This document shows, one piece after another, positions 7,382-16,819 of a stretch of 64,000 nucleotides of DNA. Each line of letters starts with the position of its first letter. Position 1 is the stretch's first letter. The position numbers and the translations under genes are program-made. The notes below the pieces were generated by a model. That model was not told the DNA's origin, ran no database searches, and saw only the letters and a list, made by a program, of their open reading frames with translations. Origin of the DNA: MGBC114844 sp910585855 (GTDB taxonomy: Bacteria > Bacillota > Clostridia > Lachnospirales > Lachnospiraceae); contig CBFFYP010000008.1 of assembly GCA_965646165.1 (NCBI GenBank), positions 1-64,000 of the forward strand. Reading direction: 5' to 3'.

Positions 7382-9046
7382 ATGAGAAGTGATTCAGTTA
7401 CAAAAGGGATGCAGCAAGCACCGCATCGTTCATTATTTCATGCATTAGGAATGACAGAGGAAGAGTTAGACAGACCATTAGTCGGAATTGTCAGTTCTTA
7501 TAATGAGATTGTTCCGGGACATATGAATTTGGATAAGATTGTAGAGGCAGTAAAAACCGGAGTTGCCATGGCTGGCGGGACACCGATTGTATTTCCGGCG
7601 ATTGCAGTTTGTGATGGGATTGCCATGGGGCATATTGGGATGAAATACTCTTTGGTAACTCGGGATTTGATTGCAGATTCTACAGAATGTATGGCGATGG
7701 CACATGCTTTTGATGCGTTGGTTATGGTGCCAAACTGTGATAAAAATGTGCCGGGGCTTTTGATGGCAGCGGCTCGATTGAATATACCGACTGTTTTTGT
7801 AAGCGGAGGACCTATGTTAGCCGGACATGTGCATGGACAGAAGCGCAGTCTTTCTTCTATGTTTGAGGCAGTTGGTGCACATGCAGCAGGAAAGATGACA
7901 GAGGAAGAAGTAAAAGAATTTGAAAATAAGACTTGTCCGACCTGTGGTTCTTGTTCGGGGATGTATACGGCAAATAGTATGAATTGCTTGACAGAAGTAC
8001 TTGGTATGGGGCTTCGGGGAAATGGAACAATTCCTGCGGTGTATTCGGATCGGATTAAGTTGGCAAAACATGCTGGTATGCAGGTTATGGAAATGGTCAA
8101 GAGAGATATTCGCCCTAGGGATATTATGACAAAAGAGGCATTTCTTAATGCATTGACAATGGATATGGCGTTGGGATGCTCGACCAATAGTATGCTGCAT
8201 CTTCCGGCGATTGCTCATGAGGCAGGAGTAGAAATTGATATGGAGATTGCAAATCAAATCAGTGCAAAGACACCGAATCTCTGTCATCTAGCACCGGCAG
8301 GACCGACTTATATGGAAGACTTAAATGAGGCAGGCGGAATTTATGCGGTAATGAATGAAATCAGCAAAAAGGGGTTGCTGCATTTAGATTGTATGACTGT
8401 AACCGGAAAGACGGTAGGAGAGAACATCAAAGGATGTGTCAATAAAAATCCAGAAGTAATTCGTCCGATTGAAAATCCTTATAGCCAGACCGGTGGAATC
8501 GCTATTTTAAAGGGGAATTTAGCTCCTGATACCGGTGTAGTGAAACAGTCGGCTGTGGTAGAAGAAATGATGGTTCATGAAGGTCCGGCACGGGTATTTG
8601 ACTGTGAAGAAGATGCGATTGCAGCAATTAAAGGCGGAAAGATTGTAGCAGGGGATGTGGTAGTGATTCGCTATGAAGGACCAAAGGGAGGTCCGGGAAT
8701 GAGAGAGATGTTAAATCCGACTTCTGCGATTGCCGGAATGGGATTAGGATCTTCTGTAGCTTTGATTACTGACGGACGTTTTTCGGGGGCTTCTAGAGGG
8801 GCTTCGATTGGGCATGTTTCACCGGAAGCGGCAGTGGGCGGTCCGATTGCATTGGTAGAAGAGGGAGATTTGATACAGATTGATATTCCAAATAATCGTT
8901 TGAATGTCAAGGTGTCCGATGAAGAATTGGAAAAACGCCGTGCTGCATGGAAGCCAAGAGAGCCAAAGGTTACAACTGGATATCTGGCACGCTATGCTTC
9001 TATGGTAACCAGCGGAAATCGTGGAGCAGTTTTGGAAATTAAATAG
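7382..9046 (+). CDS. ilvD: Dihydroxy-acid dehydratase
   Basis: IlvD dehydrates 2,3-dihydroxyisovalerate and its ethyl homologue to 2-oxo acids for valine, isoleucine and leucine synthesis. The Fe-S cluster cysteines lie in PNCDKNVPGLLMA (near residue 120) and TCPTCGSCSGMYTANSMNC (near 185). GPKGGPGMREMLNPTSA and TDGRFSGASRG near the C terminus are family hallmarks. The length of 554 aa is complete. AAGAAAGGATG precedes the ATG. The ilvB gene follows after 18-27 bp, depending on its start. No separate promoter or terminator between leuB and ilvD is obvious beyond the A2 repeat. Confidence 0.96.
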   Translation: MRSDSVTKGMQQAPHRSLFHALGMTEEELDRPLVGIVSSYNEIVPGHMNLDKIVEAVKTGVAMAGGTPIVFPAIAVCDGIAMGHIGMKYSLVTRDLIADSTECMAMAHAFDALVMVPNCDKNVPGLLMAAARLNIPTVFVSGGPMLAGHVHGQKRSLSSMFEAVGAHAAGKMTEEEVKEFENKTCPTCGSCSGMYTANSMNCLTEVLGMGLRGNGTIPAVYSDRIKLAKHAGMQVMEMVKRDIRPRDIMTKEAFLNALTMDMALGCSTNSMLHLPAIAHEAGVEIDMEIANQISAKTPNLCHLAPAGPTYMEDLNEAGGIYAVMNEISKKGLLHLDCMTVTGKTVGENIKGCVNKNPEVIRPIENPYSQTGGIAILKGNLAPDTGVVKQSAVVEEMMVHEGPARVFDCEEDAIAAIKGGKIVAGDVVVIRYEGPKGGPGMREMLNPTSAIAGMGLGSSVALITDGRFSGASRGASIGHVSPEAAVGGPIALVEEGDLIQIDIPNNRLNVKVSDEELEKRRAAWKPREPKVTTGYLARYASMVTSGNRGAVLEIK

Positions 9047-9073
9047 AACCGATAAGAGAAAGGAATGGAAAAC

Positions 9074-10747
9074 ATGAATCTGACAGGCTCAGAGATTATA
9101 ATAGAGTGTTTAAAAGAACAGGGGGTGGATACGGTATTTGGCTATCCGGGCGGTGCGATTTTAAATGTTTATGATGCTTTGTATCAACATGCGGATGAAA
9201 TTCAGCATATTTTGACTTCTCATGAGCAGGGGGCTTCTCATGCGGCAGACGGATATGCCAGAGCAACGGGAAAGGTGGGCGTTTGTTTTGCCACCTCCGG
9301 TCCCGGAGCAACCAATCTTGTTACCGGAATTGCAACGGCATATATGGATTCGATTCCGGTTGTGGCGATTACGGCAAATGTCGGTGTATCTTTGCTTGGA
9401 AAGGACAGCTTTCAGGAGGTGGATATTGCTGGAATTACTATGCCGATTACCAAACACAATTTTATTGTAAAGAAAGTGGAGGAATTGGCAGATACGATTC
9501 GCAGAGCATTTTATATTGCCAAAAGCGGAAGACCCGGACCTGTATTAGTGGATGTTACAAAAGATGTTACGGCAAATGTGACAGAGTATCAGAAAAAAGA
9601 AGTCAGACCAGTTGTATGTGATACTGCAACAATAACGGAACAGACATTGAATACGGCAATTCAAATGATTGAAGAATCGAAAAAGCCATTTATCATGGTA
9701 GGAGGCGGTGCGATTGCTTCTGGGGCATCGGATGAGTTAAAACGGTTTGTAGAAATAGTAGACGCCCCCGTTACAGATACCTTGATGGGAAAAGGAGCAT
9801 TTGACGGAACAAATCCGTATTATACCGGAATGATTGGGATGCATGGGACAAAGGCTTCCAATTTTGGTGTAACAGAATGTGATCTGCTGATTGTAGTGGG
9901 CGCACGGTTTAGTGATCGAGTAACCGGAAATGCCAAGAAATTTGCAGCAAATGCCAAAATTTTGCAGATTGATGTCGATCCGGCAGAAATTAATAAAAAT
10001 ATCCATACACATGCAAGCATTGTAGGAGACTGCCGAATAGTTTTAGAGCGGCTGAATCAGCGGTTGGAAAAGCAAAATCATACGGAATGGGTGGAGTATG
10101 TAAAGGAATTGAAAGAAAAATATCCTATGACCTATCATACAGAAACACTGACCGGACCATTTTTGATGGAAACGATTTATAAAGTGACCAAAGGAGAGGC
10201 TTTGATTGTTACAGAAGTAGGACAGCATCAGATGTGGGCAGCCCAGTTTTATCACTATAAACATCCAAGACAGCTTTTGACTTCCGGCGGGCTTGGAACG
10301 ATGGGGTATGGATTAGGAGCCAGTCTTGGAGCAAAGATGGGACGAAAAGAAGCTGTTGTGATTAATATTGCCGGAGATGGATGTTTTCGAATGAATATGA
10401 ATGAAATCGCTACAGCTACCCGGTATAATATTCCGATTATTCAGATTGTATTTAATAATCATGTGCTGGGAATGGTTCGGCAGTGGCAGACTCTTTTTTA
10501 TGGAAAGCGGTATTCGAACACTGTTTTGGAGGATGCAGTAGATTTTGTAAAACTGGCAGAGGCTATGGGTGCAAAAGGGTATCGAATTACAAAGAAAGAG
10601 GAATTTGAGCCTGCTTTGCGGGAGGCGATTGAATTGGATATACCAGTTTTGATGGATTGTTACATTGATGCAGATGATAAAGTTTGGCCTATGGTAGCTC
10701 CGGGAGCGGCTATTTCAGAGGCATTTAATGAAGAGGATTTGAAATAA
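9074..10747 (+). CDS. ilvB: Acetolactate synthase, large (catalytic) subunit
   Basis: This thiamine-diphosphate enzyme makes 2-acetolactate or 2-aceto-2-hydroxybutyrate from pyruvate. The catalytic Glu lies in TSHEQGASHAADGYARATGK (near residue 50). The ThDP/Mg motif lies in NIAGDGCFRMNMNEIATATR (near residue 435). The length is about 557 aa. AAAGGA touches ATG 9065, so ATG 9074, 9 nt further, is the better start. No small regulatory subunit gene (ilvN) and no ilvC follow; they must be elsewhere or the enzyme works without them. It is last in the leuB-ilvD-ilvB run. Confidence 0.94.
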   Translation: MNLTGSEIIIECLKEQGVDTVFGYPGGAILNVYDALYQHADEIQHILTSHEQGASHAADGYARATGKVGVCFATSGPGATNLVTGIATAYMDSIPVVAITANVGVSLLGKDSFQEVDIAGITMPITKHNFIVKKVEELADTIRRAFYIAKSGRPGPVLVDVTKDVTANVTEYQKKEVRPVVCDTATITEQTLNTAIQMIEESKKPFIMVGGGAIASGASDELKRFVEIVDAPVTDTLMGKGAFDGTNPYYTGMIGMHGTKASNFGVTECDLLIVVGARFSDRVTGNAKKFAANAKILQIDVDPAEINKNIHTHASIVGDCRIVLERLNQRLEKQNHTEWVEYVKELKEKYPMTYHTETLTGPFLMETIYKVTKGEALIVTEVGQHQMWAAQFYHYKHPRQLLTSGGLGTMGYGLGASLGAKMGRKEAVVINIAGDGCFRMNMNEIATATRYNIPIIQIVFNNHVLGMVRQWQTLFYGKRYSNTVLEDAVDFVKLAEAMGAKGYRITKKEEFEPALREAIELDIPVLMDCYIDADDKVWPMVAPGAAISEAFNEEDLK

Positions 10748-10756
10748 TATTGTATT

Positions 10757-10862
10757 GGGCGGGGGACGCCAGATGCGAACTTTCTAGGCATCCTGCTGTT
10801 CCGGTTTTCAAAAAGTCACTGCAGTCTGTCTTTCGTTCCTACATTTGGCGTCCCCGTCCCCC
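10757..10862 (+). repeat. Family B type 2 hairpin, core-deleted
   Basis: GGGGGACGCCAGATG (10761-10775) pairs with CATTTGGCGTCCCC (10842-10856). Inner landmarks CTGCTGTTCCGG and GTCACTGCAGTCTG identify it as a type 2 half-unit that lost the roughly 200-bp core. It lies 10 bp after ilvB and may serve as its terminator-like hairpin, though no T tract follows. Confidence 0.7.
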
Positions 10863-10921
10863 AATCATATAGATTTGTTATAAAGTTTTAAAAGACGTAT
10901 GAAAGAATTGATGAATTTTAC

Positions 10922-10950
10922 TTGACTATAGAATGATAAAGCGTTAAAAT
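10922..10950 (+). promoter_or_regulatory. Probable sigmaA promoter of serC-serA
   Basis: TTGACT (10922-10927) and TAAAAT (10945-10950) are 17 bp apart, about 140 bp before serC. This leaves room for a structured 5' leader. Confidence 0.6.
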
Positions 10951-10992
10951 GTGTCATATCACTTGTAAAAGATTCATAGGCTTTTATAGCGT

Positions 10993-11026
10993 AGAAGTAA
11001 GAAGCATAAAAGGGCTTCTTATTTCT
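10993..11026 (+). other. Hairpin in the serC leader
   Basis: AGAAGTAAGAAGC (10993-11005) pairs with GCTTCTTATTTCT (11014-11026), a 13-bp stem with one G-T pair. No T tract follows, so it is not a standard terminator. It could be a leader or processing structure of the serC transcript. The function is unknown. Confidence 0.5.
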
Positions 11027-11087
11027 GTGTGTATAGAAAAAGGGCATAGAAGATTTTAATGGATTTTGATTATTCAGGAGGATAAAA

Positions 11088-12170
11088 ATGGGAAGAGTGT
11101 ATAATTTTTCAGCAGGACCGGCGGTGTTGCCGGAGGAGGTATTAAAGGAAGCGGCTGCAGAGATGCTAGACTATAAGGGGACTGGTATGTCTGTTATGGA
11201 AATGAGTCATCGTTCCAAAGCATTTCAGGAGATTATTGACGAGGCAGAGAAGGATTTACGGGATTTAATGAATATTCCAGATAACTATAAGGTGCTGTTT
11301 TTACAGGGTGGTGCTTCTTTGCAGTTTGCAATGATTCCTATGAACTTGATGAAGAATAAAAAGGCGGCTTATATTATTACTGGGCAGTGGGCAAAGAAGG
11401 CTTATCAGGAAGCGAAGAATTATGGGGAAGCTGTGGCGGTAGCGTCTTCGGCTGATCAGACATTTTCTTATATACCGGATTGTTCGGATTTGGATATACC
11501 AGAAGATGCGGATTATGTCTATATTTGTGAAAATAATACGATTTATGGAACAAAATATAAAGAACTGCCGAATACAAAGGGGCATACTTTGGTAGCAGAT
11601 GTTTCATCCTGCTTTTTGTCAGAGCCAGTTGATGTGACAAAGTATGGGGTTATTTATGGCGGTGTACAGAAAAATATCGGGCCTGCCGGAGTGGTAATTG
11701 CGATTATTCGGGAAGATCTGATTACAGAGGATGTGCTGGAAGGAACTCCTACCATGATGCGCTATAAGACACATGCAGACAATGGGTCGATGTATAATAC
11801 TCCTCCTTGTTATGGAATTTATATTTGCGGAAAGGTATTTCAGTGGTTAAAGAAAAAAGGCGGGCTTTCGGCTATGAAAGAATTAAATGAAAAGAAAGCA
11901 AAGCTGCTTTATGATTTCTTAGATCAGAGTGAACTGTTTAAGGGGACAGTAGTAAAGAAAGATCGTTCTTTGATGAATGTGCCTTTTGTTACTGGTAATG
12001 AAGAATTGGATGCAAAGTTTGTAAAGGAAGCAAAAGCAGCAGGTTTTGAAAATCTGAAGGGACATAGAACGGTGGGCGGTATGAGAGCCAGCATTTACAA
12101 TGCAATGCCAATTGAGGGCGTGGAGGCATTGGTTGCATTTATGAAAAAATTTGAAGCAGAAAATAAATAG
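11088..12170 (+). CDS. serC: Phosphoserine aminotransferase
   Basis: SerC transfers an amino group from glutamate to 3-phosphohydroxypyruvate in serine synthesis. The N-terminal SAGPAVLPEEVL and the PLP-lysine region YGGVQKNIGPAGV (near residue 190) identify it. RTVGGMRASIYNAMP is the conserved C-terminal phosphate-binding region. The length is 360 aa, normal for class V aminotransferases of this type. CAGGAGG stands before ATG 11088. It is followed 18 bp later by the dehydrogenase that makes its substrate, so the two form an operon. Confidence 0.96.
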   Translation: MGRVYNFSAGPAVLPEEVLKEAAAEMLDYKGTGMSVMEMSHRSKAFQEIIDEAEKDLRDLMNIPDNYKVLFLQGGASLQFAMIPMNLMKNKKAAYIITGQWAKKAYQEAKNYGEAVAVASSADQTFSYIPDCSDLDIPEDADYVYICENNTIYGTKYKELPNTKGHTLVADVSSCFLSEPVDVTKYGVIYGGVQKNIGPAGVVIAIIREDLITEDVLEGTPTMMRYKTHADNGSMYNTPPCYGIYICGKVFQWLKKKGGLSAMKELNEKKAKLLYDFLDQSELFKGTVVKKDRSLMNVPFVTGNEELDAKFVKEAKAAGFENLKGHRTVGGMRASIYNAMPIEGVEALVAFMKKFEAENK

Positions 12171-12188
12171 GGAAAAGGACGAAATAAG

Positions 12189-13352
12189 ATGTATAAGATT
12201 CATTGTTTAAATAAGATTTCTAAGGTTGGAACAAATTTATTTACGGATGCTTATCAGCTTACAGAAAAGCTAGAGGAAGCAGACGGCGTGCTGGTAAGAA
12301 GTACTGCAATGCATGAGATGGAATTTCCAGAGAGTTTGCTTGCTGTAGCAAGAGCAGGAGCAGGAGTCAATAATATTCCTTTGGAAAAATGTGCAGAGAA
12401 GGGAATTGTAGTATTTAATACACCGGGAGCAAATGCCAATGCGGTAAAGGAATTGGTAATCTGCGGTATGTTGTTGGCTTCTAGAGATATTATCGGTGGA
12501 AATCATTGGGTAGATGAAGTAAAAGGTGAAGCAACGATTGCCAAGATGGTAGAAAAGGAAAAGTCAAAGTTTGCAGGAACAGAATTGCTTGGAAAGAAAT
12601 TGGGTGTAATTGGACTGGGTGCAATTGGAGCAAAAATTGCCAATGCAGCAGTGGCTCTTGGAATGGATGTCTATGGATATGATCCTTATATTTCGGTAGA
12701 AGCGGCATGGAGTCTTTCCCGTGAAGTAAAGCCGATTCGAAATGTAGAAGAGATTTATCGGGAGTGCGACTATATTACTATTCATGTTCCGGCTATGGAT
12801 TCTACAAAGGGAATGATTGCAAAAGATACGATTGATTTGATGAAAGACGGTGTAATTGTACTGAATTTCTCAAGAGATGCTTTGGTAAAAGAAGTCGATA
12901 TGATAGAGGCTTTAAAGGCAGGAAAGGTTAGAAAATATGTCTGTGACTTCCCAACACCTGTTACAGCAGGGCAGGACGGTGTGATTTTATTGCCGCATTT
13001 AGGAGCTTCTACGGAGGAAGCAGAGGATAATTGCGCTGTTATGGCAGTCAATCAGATGATGGATTTTATTGAAAACGGGAATATTAAAAATTCAGTGAAT
13101 TTCCCTTCTTGTAGTTTAGGAAATTGCAGTAAGGCAGGACGTCTGGCTGTGCATCATAGAAATGTGCCGAATATGATTAGTTTGTTTGCTGGGGCTTGTG
13201 CAGCGGAAAATATTAATATTTCGGATATGATTAATAAGAGTAAGGGAGATTATTCCTATACATTGATGGATTTGGATACTCCGGCTACAGAGCAGGTTGT
13301 GGCAGCGATTGGGAAGATTCCAGAAGTATTGAAAGTGCGAATTGTGAAATAA
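12189..13352 (+). CDS. serA: D-3-phosphoglycerate dehydrogenase, short form with ACT domain
   Basis: The enzyme oxidises 3-phosphoglycerate to 3-phosphohydroxypyruvate with NAD, the first step of serine synthesis. The Rossmann motif LGVIGLGAIGAKIANAA lies near residue 138. Catalytic Arg, Glu and His are in the conserved order, with the His in LLPHLGASTEEAEDN. A C-terminal ACT domain (about 315-387) suggests serine feedback. At 387 aa it lacks the extra ASB domain of the longest forms, as is usual in Firmicutes next to serC. The ATG 12189 start follows AAAGGACG. Confidence 0.93.
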   Translation: MYKIHCLNKISKVGTNLFTDAYQLTEKLEEADGVLVRSTAMHEMEFPESLLAVARAGAGVNNIPLEKCAEKGIVVFNTPGANANAVKELVICGMLLASRDIIGGNHWVDEVKGEATIAKMVEKEKSKFAGTELLGKKLGVIGLGAIGAKIANAAVALGMDVYGYDPYISVEAAWSLSREVKPIRNVEEIYRECDYITIHVPAMDSTKGMIAKDTIDLMKDGVIVLNFSRDALVKEVDMIEALKAGKVRKYVCDFPTPVTAGQDGVILLPHLGASTEEAEDNCAVMAVNQMMDFIENGNIKNSVNFPSCSLGNCSKAGRLAVHHRNVPNMISLFAGACAAENINISDMINKSKGDYSYTLMDLDTPATEQVVAAIGKIPEVLKVRIVK

Positions 13353-13556
13353 GGACGCAAGGACGCAGAAATCCGAAGATTGGAGGAAGCATTTGAAATT
13401 GCGGCGACTTTGGAAAGAGGAGCGGGAATTTTGGATGTTTCCTCCAATTTTGATAGGATAATTTATGATAGAATTTGGGACAAATTGGTGCAAGCAGGGA
13501 CAGGACTTTTAAGGTATAATCCATTATAATCGGTCATACAAGGAGGATGAAATAAA

Positions 13557-14462
13557 GTGTCGATACAGCTTATACAGCAGGCAATATGTTATATAGAGGA
13601 ACATATTTGTGAAGATATAAATTATACTGAGGTTGCAAAAAGTGTGCATATGTCAAGTTATAATTTTCATCGAACGTTTAGTTTTATTGTAGGAATGACG
13701 GCGAATGAATATATTCGAAAACGGCGTCTTACATTAGCAGCTAAGGAGCTGCAGACAACGAATATATCGGTGGTGGATGCTGCTTATAAGTATGGTTATG
13801 AATCACCGGAGAGTTTTTCGAAAGCGTTTTCACGGTTTCATGGATCGACTCCAAAACAAGCAAAGCGAAAAGGTGCAAAACTTCGTTTATTTAATCCACT
13901 TGTGATAAAAATTATATTGGAAGGTGGTAGTGTTATGGATTACAGAATTGAGCACAGAGAGGGTAAGCGTTTTATTGCATTGGTCAAATCTTTTCCAAAT
14001 GAAATCATTAATGATAATGAGGAACATAGTATTCCTGATTTCTGGGCGGAATGTTTTGAGAAAAACCTGATTGAACCTATGAAACGACTTCGTATGGAAG
14101 GGAAAAGAGATTTGTATGGTTTGTGCAGTCCTGTTAAAGACGGCGAAACACATTTTAATTACGGAATCGGTATTATGGTTGATGAAAATACGGATATTAC
14201 AAAGTTAGAGTATTTTATTCAAAACGGTTATTCTATTTGGGAAACAGATCCTGCTGATTATGCAGTGTTTCAATGTTTTGGTTCAGACAGCAGTTGTTTG
14301 GAGGAAACATGGAGCAAATTTTTTAAAGAATTTGTTGTGCAGACAGGTTATATACAGACGGATGATACCGATTATGAGATATATTTTGAAAACGGGAAAC
14401 GTGGTCTGTTTTGTGAGTTATGGGTTCCTGTGAATTTAAGCAGTCAAGGGGTAGCAGTTTAG
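13557..14462 (+). CDS. AraC-family regulator with GyrI-like effector domain
   Basis: Two helix-turn-helix motifs fill residues 5-105, with YNFHRTFSFIVGMTANEYIRKRR and GYESPESFSKAFSRFHGSTP as recognition regions. They are placed at the N terminus as in Rob/SoxS-type proteins. The C-terminal part (about 120-300) begins MDYRIEHREGKRFIAL and has the features of the GyrI-like small-molecule-binding fold. It is probably a ligand-responsive activator; the target is unknown. The start is GTG 13557, with AGGAGG 10 nt upstream. It is followed within about 10 bp by a family B repeat, so nothing downstream is co-transcribed obviously. Confidence 0.85.
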   Translation: MSIQLIQQAICYIEEHICEDINYTEVAKSVHMSSYNFHRTFSFIVGMTANEYIRKRRLTLAAKELQTTNISVVDAAYKYGYESPESFSKAFSRFHGSTPKQAKRKGAKLRLFNPLVIKIILEGGSVMDYRIEHREGKRFIALVKSFPNEIINDNEEHSIPDFWAECFEKNLIEPMKRLRMEGKRDLYGLCSPVKDGETHFNYGIGIMVDENTDITKLEYFIQNGYSIWETDPADYAVFQCFGSDSSCLEETWSKFFKEFVVQTGYIQTDDTDYEIYFENGKRGLFCELWVPVNLSSQGVAV

Positions 14463-14469
14463 GAGTTGG

Positions 14470-15334
14470 CTTTCACCGGACGCCAGAGGCGGTTTGTTCC
14501 TGTCCTTTGCCTGCTCCGCTCCAAACGGTAAGAAAGTCTATGGCTTCTGTATTTAGGTTCATCCAACCGTCCGAACCGGGGCGCAATTCGCCCTCACCAC
14601 CGGCGAAATGTGATTGGTGTAAGGAAGGATTTTACCATCCATAAAACATCCTCTTCCCTATCCTCCGGGCTAAGCACGCCCCTTTTTTTGCATACCCTGC
14701 ATGGAAGCAGGATATGCAAAAAATTCTAGGCAGTTCCACAGAAGCCAAGACTTTCTAACCGTTCTCCGAAGTCGCAGGCAAAGGACAGGAGCAAACCGCC
14801 TCTCGCTGTTGGTGGAATAGCGGTAGAAGCTATATTTTATTACATTATTACAGGATAAGTATTCTGCAAAGTTTAGACGTCATTCTTTTTCTATTCCGGG
14901 ATCAAGAAACAGCCAGATTCGAAAACGGTGGGCAGCCTGCAGTGACTTTGGAAAAAAGTTAGAAGTTCTTGGACTTCTGCTCCTCTAAGATTTTTTTCAC
15001 ATCCTGCTTCCCTTCTATGCAGGGTGTGAAAAAAAAGGGGCGTGTTTAGCCCGGAAGATAGGAAAGAGGTTATCTTATGGCTGGGAAAATTCTTCCTTAC
15101 ACCTGTTTCATTTCGGTTGTTATGAGGGCGAATTGCGCCCCGGTCTGTCTGGTTGGATGAAGGAAAAGGCAGAAGTCTTAGAACTTCTTGCTTTTTGGAA
15201 ACCGGAACAGCAGGTTGCCCACCGTTTTCGAATCTGGCGTCCTCTGGAAAATTTTGAAGACTCTAAAACGTTCTTATTTCATTTTCTTGTAAAATCAAAA
15301 TTTTATTCTTTTTTAAGTTTATAAGTTTATCCTG
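14470..15334. repeat. Family B composite unit (type 1 plus inverted type 2)
   Basis: The left half (14475-14825, plus) has arms GAGGCGGTTTGTTCCTGTCC and GGACAGGAGCAAACCGCCTC. The right half (14885-15245, minus) has arms with GCCAGATTCGAAAACGGTGG and CCACCGTTTTCGAATCTGGC. Each half carries the same core hairpins (GGGCG-loop-CGCCC, GGGC-loop-GCCC next to a T tract, and GCATACCCTGC-type stem), in opposite orientation. The right end closes with the TAAGTTTATCCTG inverted-repeat end (15322-15334). The left end is missing, next to the AraC stop codon. The region 15335-15536 that follows shows only AT-rich sequence with no clear feature. Confidence 0.8.
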
Positions 15335-15536
15335 TCCCCTTTGGAAAAATTCTTGTGATTTTGCTGAAAATATGGTAAATTAAATGTAATAGATAAAACC
15401 AATAACATAATAAAAAGATATTAAAAGGTTGACAGTATTGGAATCTAGGAAATTTAGAAAATCTAAGAATTTGGAGATCAAAGGATTAGAGGATCAGAAA
15501 GGATAAATACACAGGATTTGTGTATAGGGTGCTGGA

Positions 15537-16778
15537 ATGGCAGAGATAAAACCATTTTTTTGTATACGGCCGAGTCAGGAGCTGGCAGCTAGAGTAGCGG
15601 CATTGCCGTATGATGTTTATAACCGTGAGGAAGCCTGTAAGGAAGTAAAACGAGAACCGCTGTCTTTTTTGGCGATTGATCGGGCAGAAACGCAGTTTGA
15701 TGATAGTGTAGATACTTATGATGAGCGGGTTTATAAAAAGGCAAAGGAGCTTTTGGAGGAGCGGATTTTAGACGGAACTTTTGTAGCGGATGAGAAGGAG
15801 TGTTATTTTTTATATCAGCTTACGATGAATGGAAGAAGTCAGACCGGGATTGTGGCTTGTGCTTCGATTGATGATTACTTGAATCAGGTGATTAAAAAGC
15901 ATGAAAATACAAGAGCAGAGAAAGAGGCGGATCGGATTCGTCATGTAGATACCTGTAATGCACAGACTGGACCGATTTTTTTGGCTTATCGTTCGAATCC
16001 GGTATTAAATGAAGTGATGGATCAGGTGAAAAGGGAAGTGCCGCTGTATCGGTTTGTTTCTATAGACGGAGTGGGACATACGGTTTGGAGAGTGGAAGAT
16101 GCGCAAAGGATTACTTTGATTCGGGATATATTTGCTTCGATAGAGCAGATTTATATTGCGGATGGGCATCATCGGGCTGCTTCGGCAGTGAAGGTGGGGT
16201 TAAAGAGAAGAGAGGCGCATCCTGCTTATACAGGACAGGAAGAATTTAACTATTTTCTTTCGGTGTTGTTTCCAGATGATCAGCTTTTTATTATGGATTA
16301 TAATCGGGTAGTAAAGGATTTGAATGGGTATTCAGTGGAGGAGTTTTTGGAAAAAGTGGGGGAATCGTTTGTTGTAGAGGCGATGGGAGAGAAGCCTTAT
16401 GCGCCTGTAAAAGTGCATGAAATAGGGATGTATTTGGATGGGATTTGGTATCGGTTAGAGGCAAAGCCGGAAGTTTGTATAGATCATCCAGTAGAGGGGT
16501 TAGATGTTTCTATTTTGCAGAATACATTGTTAGAGCCTTTGCTTGGAATTGGTGATCCAAAGACAGACACACGGATTGATTTTGTAGGCGGGATTCGTGG
16601 ATTGGAGGAGCTTGAGCGGCGGGCAAAGACGGATATGCGGGTGGCTTTTACTATGTATCCGACTTCAATTAAGCAGCTATTTGATGTGGCAGATGCACAG
16701 CTTTTAATGCCGCCGAAATCGACTTGGTTTGAGCCGAAACTTCGCAGCGGGTTGTTTATTCATCGATTGGATGGATGA
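15537..16778 (+). CDS. DUF1015 family protein
   Basis: The 413-aa soluble protein belongs to the DUF1015 family (HTH/SerB-linked proteins of unknown function). IKPFFCIRPSQELAARVAAL, PYDVYNREEA and EQIYIADGHHRAASAVKV are its recurrent motifs; the DGHHR motif suggests a ParB/sulfiredoxin-like nucleotide-binding fold. In many Firmicutes it is found beside serC-serA, and it lies close to them here, separated by the AraC gene and a repeat. A role in serine metabolism is only suggested by context. ATG 15537 has a weak AGGGTG ribosome site. Confidence 0.88.
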   Translation: MAEIKPFFCIRPSQELAARVAALPYDVYNREEACKEVKREPLSFLAIDRAETQFDDSVDTYDERVYKKAKELLEERILDGTFVADEKECYFLYQLTMNGRSQTGIVACASIDDYLNQVIKKHENTRAEKEADRIRHVDTCNAQTGPIFLAYRSNPVLNEVMDQVKREVPLYRFVSIDGVGHTVWRVEDAQRITLIRDIFASIEQIYIADGHHRAASAVKVGLKRREAHPAYTGQEEFNYFLSVLFPDDQLFIMDYNRVVKDLNGYSVEEFLEKVGESFVVEAMGEKPYAPVKVHEIGMYLDGIWYRLEAKPEVCIDHPVEGLDVSILQNTLLEPLLGIGDPKTDTRIDFVGGIRGLEELERRAKTDMRVAFTMYPTSIKQLFDVADAQLLMPPKSTWFEPKLRSGLFIHRLDG

Positions 16779-16819
16779 GTTGGACTGCTGTTGGATAGGG
16801 CGGCGGAAAGGAGGATAAA

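Noticed and set aside
13353..13450. Possible A or B repeat after serA (ATTGGAGGAA...TTCCTCCAAT)
   Set aside because: A weak inverted pair and a GGACGCAGAAATC start are present, but the core landmarks of either family are missing.
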